From an uncultured Clostridia bacterium (GTDB lineage: Bacteria > Bacillota > Clostridia > TANB77 > CAG-508): a DNA stretch of 36,318 nucleotides. The DNA is taken from positions 1 to 36,318 of the forward strand of contig CALXJQ010000007.1 in assembly GCA_944388665.1 (NCBI GenBank), read 5' to 3'. A model generated the notes under the pieces. It made no database searches. It saw only the letters and a list, made by a program, of their open reading frames with translations, and had not been told where the DNA came from. Positions 25,536 through 33,688 of this stretch are shown here, one piece after another. Position 1 is the stretch's first letter; each line of letters opens with the position of its first letter. A program made the translations under genes and the position numbers.

Positions 25536-26265
25536 TCAATCTATTCCATAAAATATTTTTAGTACGTGTTTATATCCAGGAAACGATAATTCATTAATAT
25601 CTTCAATTACTTTCTTTACATTATATTTAACTTTTAATTGCTTATACGTAATTGTTGTTCTATCAATATTTAATATTCCATATGGTGCTTCATCTGTTTT
25701 GCCCGGACAGCCTAAGGCTCCAGGATTTATATAATATTTATTAGAACTCTTATTATAAATTCCAACATGAGTATGACCATATAAATAAATATCTGCATCA
25801 ATATCCTTAAACATTTCTTCGTTATCTTGTAAATTAGCAATTTTTATATGTTTTTTAAAATTCATTTCATTATCCATTGGATAATGAGCCATATAAATTT
25901 TCTTGCCTAATATTTCTATCATGTTTTCTCTAGGTAAAGATTTTATAAATTCTATTGAGGTATTACTTAAATGCTTTTTTATCCATTCATTTCTATCTAT
26001 CTGTTCCTTACTTACTTTTACTTTTTCATCATGTACTATTGTTGGCATCCCTTCTATTATGTATTTTTCTCTATTTCCTCTTACACATATACATTTTTCT
26101 TTTATTAGTAATATTTTTTGTATTACTTCCTCTGATTTTCCTGCTCCGTCCTATAAAATCACCTAAACAAATTATCTTATCTATATTTTCTTTCTCTATT
26201 TCTTTTAACACAGCATTCAAAGCATCTATATTGCCATGTATATCTGATATTATTCCTATCTTCAT
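25536..26265 (-). pseudogene. YfcE-type metallophosphoesterase, frameshifted
   Basis: ATG 26265 (RBS GGGAGGAAAAT) opens MKIGIISDIHGNIDALNAVL and IICLGDFIG, the first two metal-binding motifs of calcineurin-like phosphoesterases. The frame then breaks near 26140-26155. The other frame reads GAGKSEEVIQKI, ...CVRGNRE (third motif), MAHYP, and YGHTHVG (last motif GHTH), then INPGALG, the pattern of the YfcE/MJ0936 phosphodiesterase family. All metal ligands are present, split over two frames. The break lies in a G-rich stretch where GGACGG would need two more G to read FIGRGAGKS. Confidence 0.85.
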
Positions 26266-26339
26266 AAGATTTTCCTCCCCCGTAACTCTCTTTTTCAACG
26301 ATTATATAATAAGTATATACCTTTGTAAAGGTGTTATAT

Positions 26340-26368
26340 TTGATTTATCTAAAAATATATGATATATT
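26340..26368 (+). promoter_or_regulatory. Candidate promoter of the plus-strand HIT-like gene
   Basis: TTGATT (26340-26345), 17-bp spacer, TATATT (26363-26368), about 30 bases before the RBS AAGGGAGG at 26386-26393. Reasonable but AT-rich surroundings make it uncertain. Confidence 0.45.
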
Positions 26369-26404
26369 AATGTAACATTTATTTTAAGGGAGGTTTATGT
26401 TTAT

Positions 26405-26908
26405 ATGAACAAAATAAAAAATTGGCTTGATGAATCTATGGAATTTGAAGGTACTCTCGGCATGGCTATTGCAAATCATAATATAAAAAACTTACCTGGT
26501 GAATATATTTTTGATAATGGATTTATAAATGTAACTGCCGATCCTGAAATTCCAATTATGGGACTTGTAATTTTAGGAACTAATAAGCCCTATTCCAGTA
26601 TTTGTGAATTTACTAATGAACAAAAAATGCAAATATATAATATATCTGACAAATTAATAGATACTTTACATCACGTAGGCTTTAATAATATTATTCAATT
26701 TCAAGATGAAGGTAGTGATGGTCAATTTCATATTTGGTTTTTGCCTAGACATAATTGGACATATCAATTTGGAAACAATTTAGACGATATGGCAAAATAT
26801 TCAAAAACGGTATTAAATATTTCAAGCAAATATAGGAAATCCTTATTAGATTGTATTTCTACAATAAAAACTATGTTTATTAATCAAATAGAAAAAGAAA
26901 CAGATTAA
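26405..26908 (+). CDS. HIT-like protein with degenerate histidine triad
   Basis: 167 residues, the only convincing plus-strand gene. It has the layout of a histidine-triad fold: NLPGEYIFDNGFINVTADPEIP, the strand GLVILGTNKPYSS, the helix FTNEQKMQIYNISDKL, and a terminal segment GQFHIWFLPRH where HxHxHxx-PR is expected. By alignment on the PR, the triad reads Q107-H109-W111, so only the middle (nucleophile) histidine is kept. The same domain, with a different partial triad, forms the second half of the WG-repeat protein at 28371. ATG 26405 is preferred over the ATG nine bases upstream, which runs into a stop immediately. It converges on the radical SAM gene, with which it shares a palindromic terminator. 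Function unknown. Confidence 0.6.
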   Translation: MNKIKNWLDESMEFEGTLGMAIANHNIKNLPGEYIFDNGFINVTADPEIPIMGLVILGTNKPYSSICEFTNEQKMQIYNISDKLIDTLHHVGFNNIIQFQDEGSDGQFHIWFLPRHNWTYQFGNNLDDMAKYSKTVLNISSKYRKSLLDCISTIKTMFINQIEKETD

Positions 26909-26930
26909 TCTGTTTCTTTTTCTATTTGAT
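26883..26930. terminator. 48-bp perfect palindrome, bidirectional terminator
   Basis: The whole 48 bases are self-complementary, with arms rich in A on the left and T on the right (GAAAAAGAAACAG / CTGTTTCTTTTTC) around ATTAAT. It lies between the convergent genes at 26405-26908 and 26938-28212, and includes the TAA stop of the first. Both strands have a T-rich exit, so it can stop transcription from either side. Confidence 0.8.
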
Positions 26931-26937
26931 GTGCCAA

Positions 26938-28212
26938 TTAATATTCAAAGAAAAATTCTATATTGTCCAAATTATCTTGAACTTTTAAAACTTTCCATAG
27001 ACTATCCATGAATTTATTATCATTATAGGCACAACAGTCTTTGCAATTTTTGGGACAATTTTCTTTGATAAATTTTGCATTTGCTCCATTCATCATTGTT
27101 TCTAATTCACCAATATTTCCTTCCATTACTCCATAGTGATATGATAAATCTGTTATCCTATCCCACAATACACAGCACATTAAATTCGTTCCGTATAATG
27201 GAGGTGATACAAGTGAACTCCAACATCTAGACGGCTTGACCTCTTCTCTTAAAGACCGATCATTGTAAATCTTACTCAAGTCATTTGGAATTTGAAAACT
27301 AGAAATACCAAATTTTCTGTAGTTTTCTTTTAATTCTAACAACTCACTAATTGCCTGACAAGTCATACTTTGACTTTGATGTTTACCATATTCAGGTGTT
27401 AATACCTTTACAGCTTGAAAAGCGTCTACTCCAAATCTTCCGACTGTTTCTAAGAAGTCTGTATAATGACCATCATTTAAAGGTCTAATACAAGTTCTCG
27501 TTCCAATCAAAAGTTCATCTTCTCTACCATACTGCTTTCTTTTTTCACATAATTTTTCAACTAATCTTATTGCATCATCATATTCAAAAGAATTTCGAAC
27601 AACTTGGCCTGAATAAACCTCATAAGCTGTTGTAGATATACCAGGAAAACTAATTCTTATACACGAAGCATAATGTGCCAAACAATCAATAAGTTCTTCT
27701 GACATTTTACTTCCTGTACTGACATATACTATCTTCATTCCACATTCTTGGGTAGCAAATTTAATCATTTCAATTCTGTCTTTATACAAATCTGGATTTC
27801 CTTCGCCACACAATTCAAATCTTACATTTTCACATCCTCTTTCTTTTGAATACCTTGAAATTTCTTTCAATACTTTTTTATAAAGTTCAATAGGAATTAT
27901 AGGATATTTGATATGATTATCTGAAATAGCCCATTCCCTGCTTGGGCAAGCCAAGCAATCTACACAATTAAAATCACAGTAAGGAATGTCTTTACTACTA
28001 ACCGACAAAATCGGAATTTTCTCAATACCTTCCTTTACTCCTTTTTTAATTGCTTCACAATATTCTTTAATACTTAGTGGATAAAAATGCTGTGGAAAAA
28101 TTTTATCAGTCAACCAAATTGTTTTCCCCGTTGTTACATCCGCGGCAATTATTCTCTTTGGACTAATTAACCGCTCTTTACTAAAACTTTTTTCAAACTG
28201 TCTGTTTTTCAT
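26938..28212 (-). CDS. Radical SAM enzyme with C-terminal cysteine cluster
   Basis: 424 residues from ATG 28212. The radical SAM [4Fe-4S] motif CxxxCxxC is at C79-C83-C86 (YCDFNCVDCLACPSREW, key residues C79, C83, C86, with C89 also nearby), followed by the SAM-contact strand VRFELCGEGNP. A C-terminal cluster C386-C390-C393-C394 (CPKNCKDCC) could hold an auxiliary Fe-S centre, as in SPASM/twitch enzymes. The product is not known; no precursor peptide is evident within 300 bases. The strong site AAGGAGG decides the start over an in-frame ATG 18 bases upstream that overlaps the RBS. It lies between two HIT-like genes. Confidence 0.85.
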   Translation of the reverse strand: MKNRQFEKSFSKERLISPKRIIAADVTTGKTIWLTDKIFPQHFYPLSIKEYCEAIKKGVKEGIEKIPILSVSSKDIPYCDFNCVDCLACPSREWAISDNHIKYPIIPIELYKKVLKEISRYSKERGCENVRFELCGEGNPDLYKDRIEMIKFATQECGMKIVYVSTGSKMSEELIDCLAHYASCIRISFPGISTTAYEVYSGQVVRNSFEYDDAIRLVEKLCEKRKQYGREDELLIGTRTCIRPLNDGHYTDFLETVGRFGVDAFQAVKVLTPEYGKHQSQSMTCQAISELLELKENYRKFGISSFQIPNDLSKIYNDRSLREEVKPSRCWSSLVSPPLYGTNLMCCVLWDRITDLSYHYGVMEGNIGELETMMNGANAKFIKENCPKNCKDCCAYNDNKFMDSLWKVLKVQDNLDNIEFFFEY

Positions 28213-28275
28213 GTCCTTTTCCTCCTTCAAATGAACAACATTTTCAGATTAATACACAAAAGCCTCTCTTTGATT

Positions 28276-28304
28276 ATGTTAACATTTTTTTTTACTTTTG
28301 TCAA
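28276..28304 (-). promoter_or_regulatory. Promoter of the radical SAM gene
   Basis: Minus strand TTGACA (28304-28299), 17-bp spacer, TAACAT (28281-28276), giving a ~57-base leader. The spacer holds a long A run. One or two mismatches in the -10. Confidence 0.6.
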
Positions 28305-28330
28305 TTTTTTATTCACTATTTTTTTAACCA

Positions 28331-28363
28331 TATTAAAGAGGAGAAGAAAATATCTTCTCCTCC
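28331..28363 (-). terminator. Hairpin after the WG-repeat/HIT-like gene
   Basis: GAGGAGAAGA (28338-28347) and TCTTCTCCTC (28353-28362) form a perfect 10-bp stem with a 5-base AAATA loop. On the minus strand TTTAATA follows, so the T tract is short. It starts 8 bases after the stop codon. Confidence 0.6.
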
Positions 28364-28370
28364 AAGCTAA

Positions 28371-29114
28371 TTACGGATTTAACAGTTCTTTCACCTGCTC
28401 TGCAAACAGCAAAAACGATTTTTTTTGTTCTATTGACATATTCTTACGAGCATAAGTGGTTATTTGCTTTAAATTCTTCCCCCTACCAAATTGGAACATC
28501 CAATCATCCGAAGGAATAATCCATCTTCTATAATGTTCTGAAAAACCATCTTCAAACAAAAGAATATTTTTTGCTCCAAGTTTTTCTAAAGCTACTTTTA
28601 CCTTATTTGTAATTTCTTCTATTTGGATTCTTTCTTCTCGTGTCAGCATAGTTGTTGAAGAAATATGTTTTTTAATTCCAATTACAATAAATCCACGAAT
28701 TGGAATTTCAGGATCAATTGTTACATTAATGAAATCATCTTCATATAGGTAACCACCTGGTAAATTAGTAATAGTATGATTTCCAATTGCACAACTCTTA
28801 CAGCCTTCAAAAATCATTTCTTCATTCATAAAATTAGTAACGGCTACTTCATCTCCTTGTAAATTCAAATAGCACTTTTTACCTTCTTTTTCTACAACTC
28901 CAAGTTTGTTTTGGAAATCTCCTACTGCTTCATACCTAATTTCACAAACTTCCTTTCCTTGCTCATTAATATAACCCCATTTGTCATTTACTCTTACTGC
29001 TGCCATTCCTTCTGAATAATTCCGAATCTCATCATAGATAAAGTCACAGATAAGTTCTCCATATTCATTTTTAACTCCATACTTACCGTTTTTTCCTCTT
29101 TCAATGCTTAACAT
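28371..29114 (-). CDS. WG-repeat protein with C-terminal degenerate HIT-like domain
   Basis: 247 residues. Residues 1-95 are WG-type repeats (KYGVKNEYGELICDFIYDEI, then KWGYINEQGKEVC, then the weak repeat GVVEKEGKKCYLN), a beta-repeat found in binding proteins. Residues 100-247 resemble the neighbouring plus-strand HIT-like protein: NHTITNLPGGYLYEDDFINVTIDPEIPI, GFIVIGIKKHISSTTMLT, then HYRRWIIP at the triad position. Here the first histidine is kept, the second is R and the third W. The start 29114 has AAGGAGG upstream. It precedes the radical SAM gene on the same strand, with its own hairpin in between. Function unknown; the shared domain suggests a functional link with its paralog at 26405. 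Confidence 0.6.
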   Translation of the reverse strand: MLSIERGKNGKYGVKNEYGELICDFIYDEIRNYSEGMAAVRVNDKWGYINEQGKEVCEIRYEAVGDFQNKLGVVEKEGKKCYLNLQGDEVAVTNFMNEEMIFEGCKSCAIGNHTITNLPGGYLYEDDFINVTIDPEIPIRGFIVIGIKKHISSTTMLTREERIQIEEITNKVKVALEKLGAKNILLFEDGFSEHYRRWIIPSDDWMFQFGRGKNLKQITTYARKNMSIEQKKSFLLFAEQVKELLNP

Positions 29115-29185
29115 AAAAATGCCTCCTTACAATCTGTTTACGTTTTTAAATCCTGTTAGCTTTTGCATTGTAAAACTGCAGTATA

Positions 29186-29214
29186 ATTATAGCATTTTTT
29201 CATAATTATGTCAA
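29186..29214 (-). promoter_or_regulatory. Perfect consensus promoter of the WG-repeat gene
   Basis: Minus strand TTGACA (29214-29209), exactly 17 bp, TATAAT (29191-29186). It overlaps the stop codon of the upstream hydrolase gene. Leader to the start is ~65 bases. It shares the 12-mers ATTGACATAATT and ATGCTATAATTA with the promoter at 25.5 kb. Confidence 0.75.
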
Positions 29215-29962
29215 TTTAATCATTTTTAACATTTCGCAAGTAATATCTTTAATTTCTTCTGGTTCCATATGATGATTTAATCCTTCTATTTCTATAAGTT
29301 GGATTTCTGGTTTATTCATTATAAATTTATATGTATCTTTAATTAAAGCCGTATCATCTAATACTCCTTGTATTATGATTATTTTTCTCTTTTCTTTATA
29401 ATTTTTGTATAAATTATTTTTCTCTATATCTTCTAAAAATGAATAATCTATTTCTTTTTCTCCGTTATGACCTGCTCTAGCTTTTCCTGTCTGCCTATAT
29501 GAAGATAAACTATCTTTTAACAAACTTCTTAATAGTATTTCTTTCATATTAATCGCTGGTGAGCGCAATATTATATTAGAATAATTATCTTTATCATTTA
29601 TTAGTTTGTTCAATAATATGTATGCTCCAAAGCTAATTGCATAGAAAGAAATCTTAACATCCGAACCAAATTCTTGTTTAATATATGAAATAACTGAATT
29701 TATATACGAAATACAAATATCAACAGTTAACTTTGACATATTTTGTTCACTTTCACCATGTCCTGGAAAATCAAATGAAATAGATGTGACGCCCTTTTTT
29801 AAAAGTTCCTTAGCTACTATTTCAATAGAATTACTTTCTTTTTTACTGCAAAAGCCATGACAAAAAATAAAAAAGTTCTTACCGAATTTTTGCTCCGTAA
29901 AACACTTTTGCTTTTATATTACATTTTTCTTTTTGATTTGGAATATTAATATTCTTTTCCAT
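29206..29962 (-). pseudogene. Alpha/beta hydrolase, copy 2, frameshifted
   Basis: ATG 29962 (RBS GGAGGAT) opens MEKNINIPNQKEK...KAKVFYG and stops. The frame continues one base away as FTEQKFGKNFFIFCHGFCSKK, DFPGHGES, the nucleophile elbow YAISFGAY, GVLDDTALI and the histidine LNHHMEP. The break coincides with a T4/A4 run at 29899-29902: one base fewer restores the frame. The paralog at 22381-23167 has the same order of motifs, including NMKEI and DDTALI. It is the last gene of the unit with the three small genes upstream. Substrate unknown. Confidence 0.8.
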
Positions 29963-29980
29963 ATAAATCCTCCATATATT

Positions 29981-30148
29981 TTATTTTGTGACAATTACTT
30001 TATCAATGTCATTTTCATTAATTTCTGTTATTTCTTTTCTTTTTCCATTTTTGCCAACAATTTCTACTTTATAATCTTTGTCTGTTCCTATAATCGTTGC
30101 CATATCTCCATTTTTTAGTTTAAATACTTCAAATACTTTCCTTTTCAT
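29981..30148 (-). CDS. Small protein, possible SH3-like fold
   Basis: 55 residues from ATG 30148, which follows the site CGAGGTG; a longer frame from 30205 adds an unlikely 19-residue stretch. The sequence (KVFEVFKLKNGDMATIIGTD, KVEIVGKNGK, EINENDIDKVI) looks like a small beta-barrel of the DUF4926/SH3 type, a family that often lies beside contact-dependent or accessory systems. This is a visual guess. It ends 18 bases before the hydrolase start, so it is in the same transcript. Confidence 0.5.
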   Translation of the reverse strand: MKRKVFEVFKLKNGDMATIIGTDKDYKVEIVGKNGKRKEITEINENDIDKVIVTK

Positions 30149-30176
30149 ATAGCACCTCGAATAAAATACAATATAT

Positions 30177-30398
30177 TTAACTACATACTTTATCAAATTT
30201 TTCAATTATATCATAAAATTCTTCATTAGCTTTTTGTATATCTTCATTTTTAGAACTTCTACTAAATATACCGTTAATTATATTATTTCTAATTAGTCTA
30301 AGCTCATCAATAGTATAAACTCTATCTTCAATCCTGTTACTTTTAGAGATTAATTCTATTTCATTTTTATTAAATATATCTTCAAGCTTAAATTTCAT
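30177..30398 (-). CDS. Small helical protein of unknown function
   Basis: 73 residues, charged and probably all-helical (MKFKLEDIFNKNEIELISK...). I do not recognise a family. ATG 30398 is preceded by GGAAGGAAT. Its stop is 28 bases before the next small gene's start, and its start is 14 bases after the stop of the gene at 30413. Confidence 0.55.
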   Translation of the reverse strand: MKFKLEDIFNKNEIELISKSNRIEDRVYTIDELRLIRNNIINGIFSRSSKNEDIQKANEEFYDIIEKFDKVCS

Positions 30399-30412
30399 TT
30401 TCTTATTCCTTC

Positions 30413-30778
30413 CTATTCGTCTTTTATTGCTATTATTAATTCATTCGGTTGTACCATCCTATCTGCATTTTGATATGTAAATCTTACATTTGTAAAAATA
30501 TACATTATAACCTTTGTTTTCTTTATTCTTAAAAATTCATCTGCTTCTTCTTCAGATAAATTATTTTTAACTTGCAATTCATAAAATGTGTATCTTATAT
30601 AATTTGGATTTTCATCTAATTTTTTATCAATATAATCTGTTACAAATTTAGTTGTCATTTTTTCACTTTCTCGCTTTGCATTATACCATAAAATTTCAAA
30701 AAAATCATTTATTGTAATCTTATTTATTTTTTTATTTTGACTAATATAATAAATATCTTCATTATATAATATCCTCAT
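30413..30778 (-). CDS. Unknown protein, first gene of the island's small operon
   Basis: 121 residues. No membrane segment or signal peptide. The sequence is rich in I, N and K (MRILYNEDIYYISQNKK..., VIMYIFTNVRFTYQ). ATG 30778 follows AAAGGAG. Not recognised. Together with the genes at 30177 and 29981 it forms a tight operon leading to the alpha/beta hydrolase. Confidence 0.55.
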   Translation of the reverse strand: MRILYNEDIYYISQNKKINKITINDFFEILWYNAKRESEKMTTKFVTDYIDKKLDENPNYIRYTFYELQVKNNLSEEEADEFLRIKKTKVIMYIFTNVRFTYQNADRMVQPNELIIAIKDE

Positions 30779-30913
30779 CCTTTTTCTCCTTTTTTATAAT
30801 AAAATACTGGTTTTATAGAAACTTGTGTCAACTATTTATTCATAAATTAATTTATATTGTCTGCAATCTATTATTTTTATATATTTTAATGACTTAGGTC
30901 ATCCCTAAATCCT

Positions 30914-33574
30914 CTAAATTTTATCAAGCATATCTTGATATTTTTTCAATTTTTCTCTTTCTTCTTCCACCTTTGCCTTAGGAGCCTTATTAACAAAGCC
31001 TGGATTTGAAAGCATCTTTTGGCATCTTTCTACTTCTGCTTTTAGTCTTGCTCTTTCTGCTTCGATTCTCTTTTTTTCTTCTTCTAAGTCAATTAGCCCC
31101 TCTAGTGGCATATATAGCTCTAAGTTATCTCTTACGATGCTAATTGAATTTTCTGGAATATTAGTTTTGTCTTTCTGGATTATTAATTCATCACCAAATC
31201 CAAATTTCAATAAAATCTTTTCTAAAGATTTTAGATTATTTTTTATATCATCATTTTTCGTTACAAATATTAGTTTTGATTTTTTGCTTGGATGAATGTT
31301 TTTAGTATTTCTAATATTCCTTATTTCTATAATGATTTCTTTTACTAGTTCTATCATATTTTCTTCAGCTTTATAGTCAAAGTTAGCTGTCTTAGGCCAA
31401 TCACTTACCATTAGTTCTTTGCTATCATAATTTACTAATTTATCGTAAATCTCAGATGTAACGAATGGCATGAATGGATGCAATAGTTTTAAGCAATTTC
31501 TGAAGACTTCGTTTAGCACGAATGAAACTTGTATTTTGGCATTTTCATCTTCTCCATATAAGCGTAGTTTTGCCATTTCTATATACCAGTCGCAAAATTC
31601 GTTCCACATAAAGTTATAAAGTTTATCTAATGCAACACCTAAATCGTAGTTTTCAATATTTACTGTAATTTCCCTGATTAATGTATTTAATTTGTTCATC
31701 ATCCACTTGTCTTCTATTGTTAAAGCATCATCTTTATATGTATTCTTTTCTTCGACATAGTTTTCTTTTCTGAATTGTATTATTTTCTCTTCTTCTGGCC
31801 TATTCATTATTATAAATTTGGCTGCATTCCAAATTTTGTTTGCAAAATTAGATGCTTGCTCTAGTTTTTCTGGCATATATCTTATGTCATTACCCATTGT
31901 TGTGCCTGATAATAATGAAAATCTTAATGCATCTGCTCCATATTTATCAATTATTTCAATTGGGTCAATTCCATTCCCTAATGTTTTTGACATTTTTCTT
32001 CCTTGACTATCACGTACTATTCCATGAATTAAAACATCGCTAAATGGCTTGTCTTTCATGGCGTATAAGCTTGAAAATACCATTCTTGCTACCCAGAAGA
32101 AAATAATATCATATCCAGTAACTAATACGTCTGTTGGGAAAAATGTTTTTAAGTCTTCTGCATTTTTATTTGGCCAGCCAAGAGTTGAAAATGGCCATAA
32201 TGCTGAACTAAACCACGTATCCAATGTATCTGGATCTTGATGTAATTCTGTTGAACCACATTTTTCACATTTTTCTGGCTTTGTTTTAGCAACATTTATG
32301 TGTCCACATTTGTCGCAATAATATGCTGGTATCTGGTGTCCCCACCATAACTGCCTAGATATGCACCAATCTTGAATATTTTCTAGCCAGCTAAAATATA
32401 TTTTTTCATATCTTTTTGGTACAAATTTGACATCACCATTTTTTACTGCTTCAATTGCAGGTTTAGCAAGGCCTTTCATTTTTACAAACCATTGCTCAGA
32501 TATTCGTGGTTCTATAGTTGTTTTACATCTCTCACATTTGCCAACATTATGAGTATAATCTTCGATAGATACTAGTGCGCCTAACTCTTTTAATCTTTTT
32601 ACTATTATTGGCCTTGCATCTATTGATTTCATACCTTTTACCTCTGGCATTAAATCTCCCATAATTGACTTTTCATCAAATACTTCGATAATCTCTAAAT
32701 TATATTTTAATCCAGCATTATAATCATTTGGGTCATGTGCTGGAGTTATCTTTACACAGCCAGTTCCAAATTCTTTTTCTACAAAATCATCTGCAATTAT
32801 TGGTATTTCTCTGTTGACTATTGGAACAATACAAGTTTTTCCAACTATATCTTTATATCTCTCATCATCAGGATGTACTGCTACTGCAGTATCTCCAAGC
32901 ATTGTTTCTGGCCTAGTTGTAGCAACTTCAACATATCTATCTTCACCTTTTATTTTGTACCTTAAATGCCACAAATGTGAAGCCTCTTCTTTATACTCTA
33001 CTTCTGCATCTGAAATTGCTGTATTGCAATTAGGGCACCAGTTTACCATTCTAGTTCCTTTATAAATTAGGCCATCATTATATAAATTAACAAATTCTTC
33101 TAATACTGCATCTGATAACCCTTCGTCCAATGTAAACCTACGCCTATCCCAATCACAAGAACAGCCAATCTTTTTTTGCTGATTTTCAATGGTTCCACCA
33201 TATAGTTTTGTCCAATCCCAACATTCTTCCAAGAATTTTTCTCTTCCAATATCTTGTTTAGTTTTTCCTTCTTCTCTTAGTTTTTGTACAACTTTCATTT
33301 CTGTTGAAATTGATGAGTGGTCGGCCCCAGGAACCCACAAAGTATTATACCCCTGCATTCTTTTAAATCTTATTAATATATCTTGTATTGTACCATCTAA
33401 AGCGTGACCCATGTGTAATTTTCCAGTTACATTTGGTGGAGGCATTACTATACAATAGCTCTCCTTTGCTGTATCCATACTTGGCTTAAAATAGCCTGAT
33501 TCTTCCCAATGCTCATATAACTTATCTTCAAAGTTTTTTGGGTTAAACTTATCATCTAATTTTTTATTAGGCAT
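30914..33574 (-). CDS. valS: Valyl-tRNA synthetase
   Basis: 886 residues from ATG 33574. Class I synthetase that attaches valine to tRNA-Val and edits threonine. It has the HIGH motif as HMGH (residues 54-57, in NVTGKLHMGHA), the CP1 editing domain (TTRPETMLGDTAVAVHPDD), a CxxC...CxxC zinc module (CDKCGH, CEKCGS), KMSKT near residues 526-530, the anticodon-binding domain and the C-terminal coiled coil (YQDML...). Two further ATGs lie at 33583 and 33580, but AAAGAAAGGA is properly spaced only from 33574. Regulated by the upstream T-box. Its 3' end is duplicated as a relic at 20941-21475, and its own terminator is damaged. Confidence 0.97.
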   Translation of the reverse strand: MPNKKLDDKFNPKNFEDKLYEHWEESGYFKPSMDTAKESYCIVMPPPNVTGKLHMGHALDGTIQDILIRFKRMQGYNTLWVPGADHSSISTEMKVVQKLREEGKTKQDIGREKFLEECWDWTKLYGGTIENQQKKIGCSCDWDRRRFTLDEGLSDAVLEEFVNLYNDGLIYKGTRMVNWCPNCNTAISDAEVEYKEEASHLWHLRYKIKGEDRYVEVATTRPETMLGDTAVAVHPDDERYKDIVGKTCIVPIVNREIPIIADDFVEKEFGTGCVKITPAHDPNDYNAGLKYNLEIIEVFDEKSIMGDLMPEVKGMKSIDARPIIVKRLKELGALVSIEDYTHNVGKCERCKTTIEPRISEQWFVKMKGLAKPAIEAVKNGDVKFVPKRYEKIYFSWLENIQDWCISRQLWWGHQIPAYYCDKCGHINVAKTKPEKCEKCGSTELHQDPDTLDTWFSSALWPFSTLGWPNKNAEDLKTFFPTDVLVTGYDIIFFWVARMVFSSLYAMKDKPFSDVLIHGIVRDSQGRKMSKTLGNGIDPIEIIDKYGADALRFSLLSGTTMGNDIRYMPEKLEQASNFANKIWNAAKFIIMNRPEEEKIIQFRKENYVEEKNTYKDDALTIEDKWMMNKLNTLIREITVNIENYDLGVALDKLYNFMWNEFCDWYIEMAKLRLYGEDENAKIQVSFVLNEVFRNCLKLLHPFMPFVTSEIYDKLVNYDSKELMVSDWPKTANFDYKAEENMIELVKEIIIEIRNIRNTKNIHPSKKSKLIFVTKNDDIKNNLKSLEKILLKFGFGDELIIQKDKTNIPENSISIVRDNLELYMPLEGLIDLEEEKKRIEAERARLKAEVERCQKMLSNPGFVNKAPKAKVEEEREKLKKYQDMLDKI

Positions 33575-33688
33575 TTTCATCATTCCTTTCTTTTAGTGTA
33601 GTGGTTTTTAAAATCAAGCAAATCTAACTTGCTATACCTTTTTGCTTTCAATATTTGATTTAAGGTCTAGCAAGAAGCATATAAAATC

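Larger units (their letters stand above)
20941..31994. other. Accessory island bounded by valS direct repeats
   Basis: The segment 21476-30890 (about 9.4 kb) lies between a valS 3' relic (20941-21475) and the same portion of intact valS (30891-31994), both in the same orientation. Inside are AT-rich accessory genes, many broken. The arrangement is what a single-crossover (Campbell-type) insertion of an element carrying a valS segment, or a large duplication followed by decay, would leave. No integrase or transposase is visible. Confidence 0.65.

Noticed and set aside
26142-26153. GGACGGAG inside the phosphoesterase gene, resembling the GGGGACGG repeat core
   Set aside because: It is explained by the coding sequence FIGRGAGK with two G missing, and there is no inverted repeat around it.
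21476-30890. Possible integrative element or prophage
   Set aside because: No integrase, transposase, replication or phage structural gene and no tRNA att site is present. Only the valS direct repeats support insertion.
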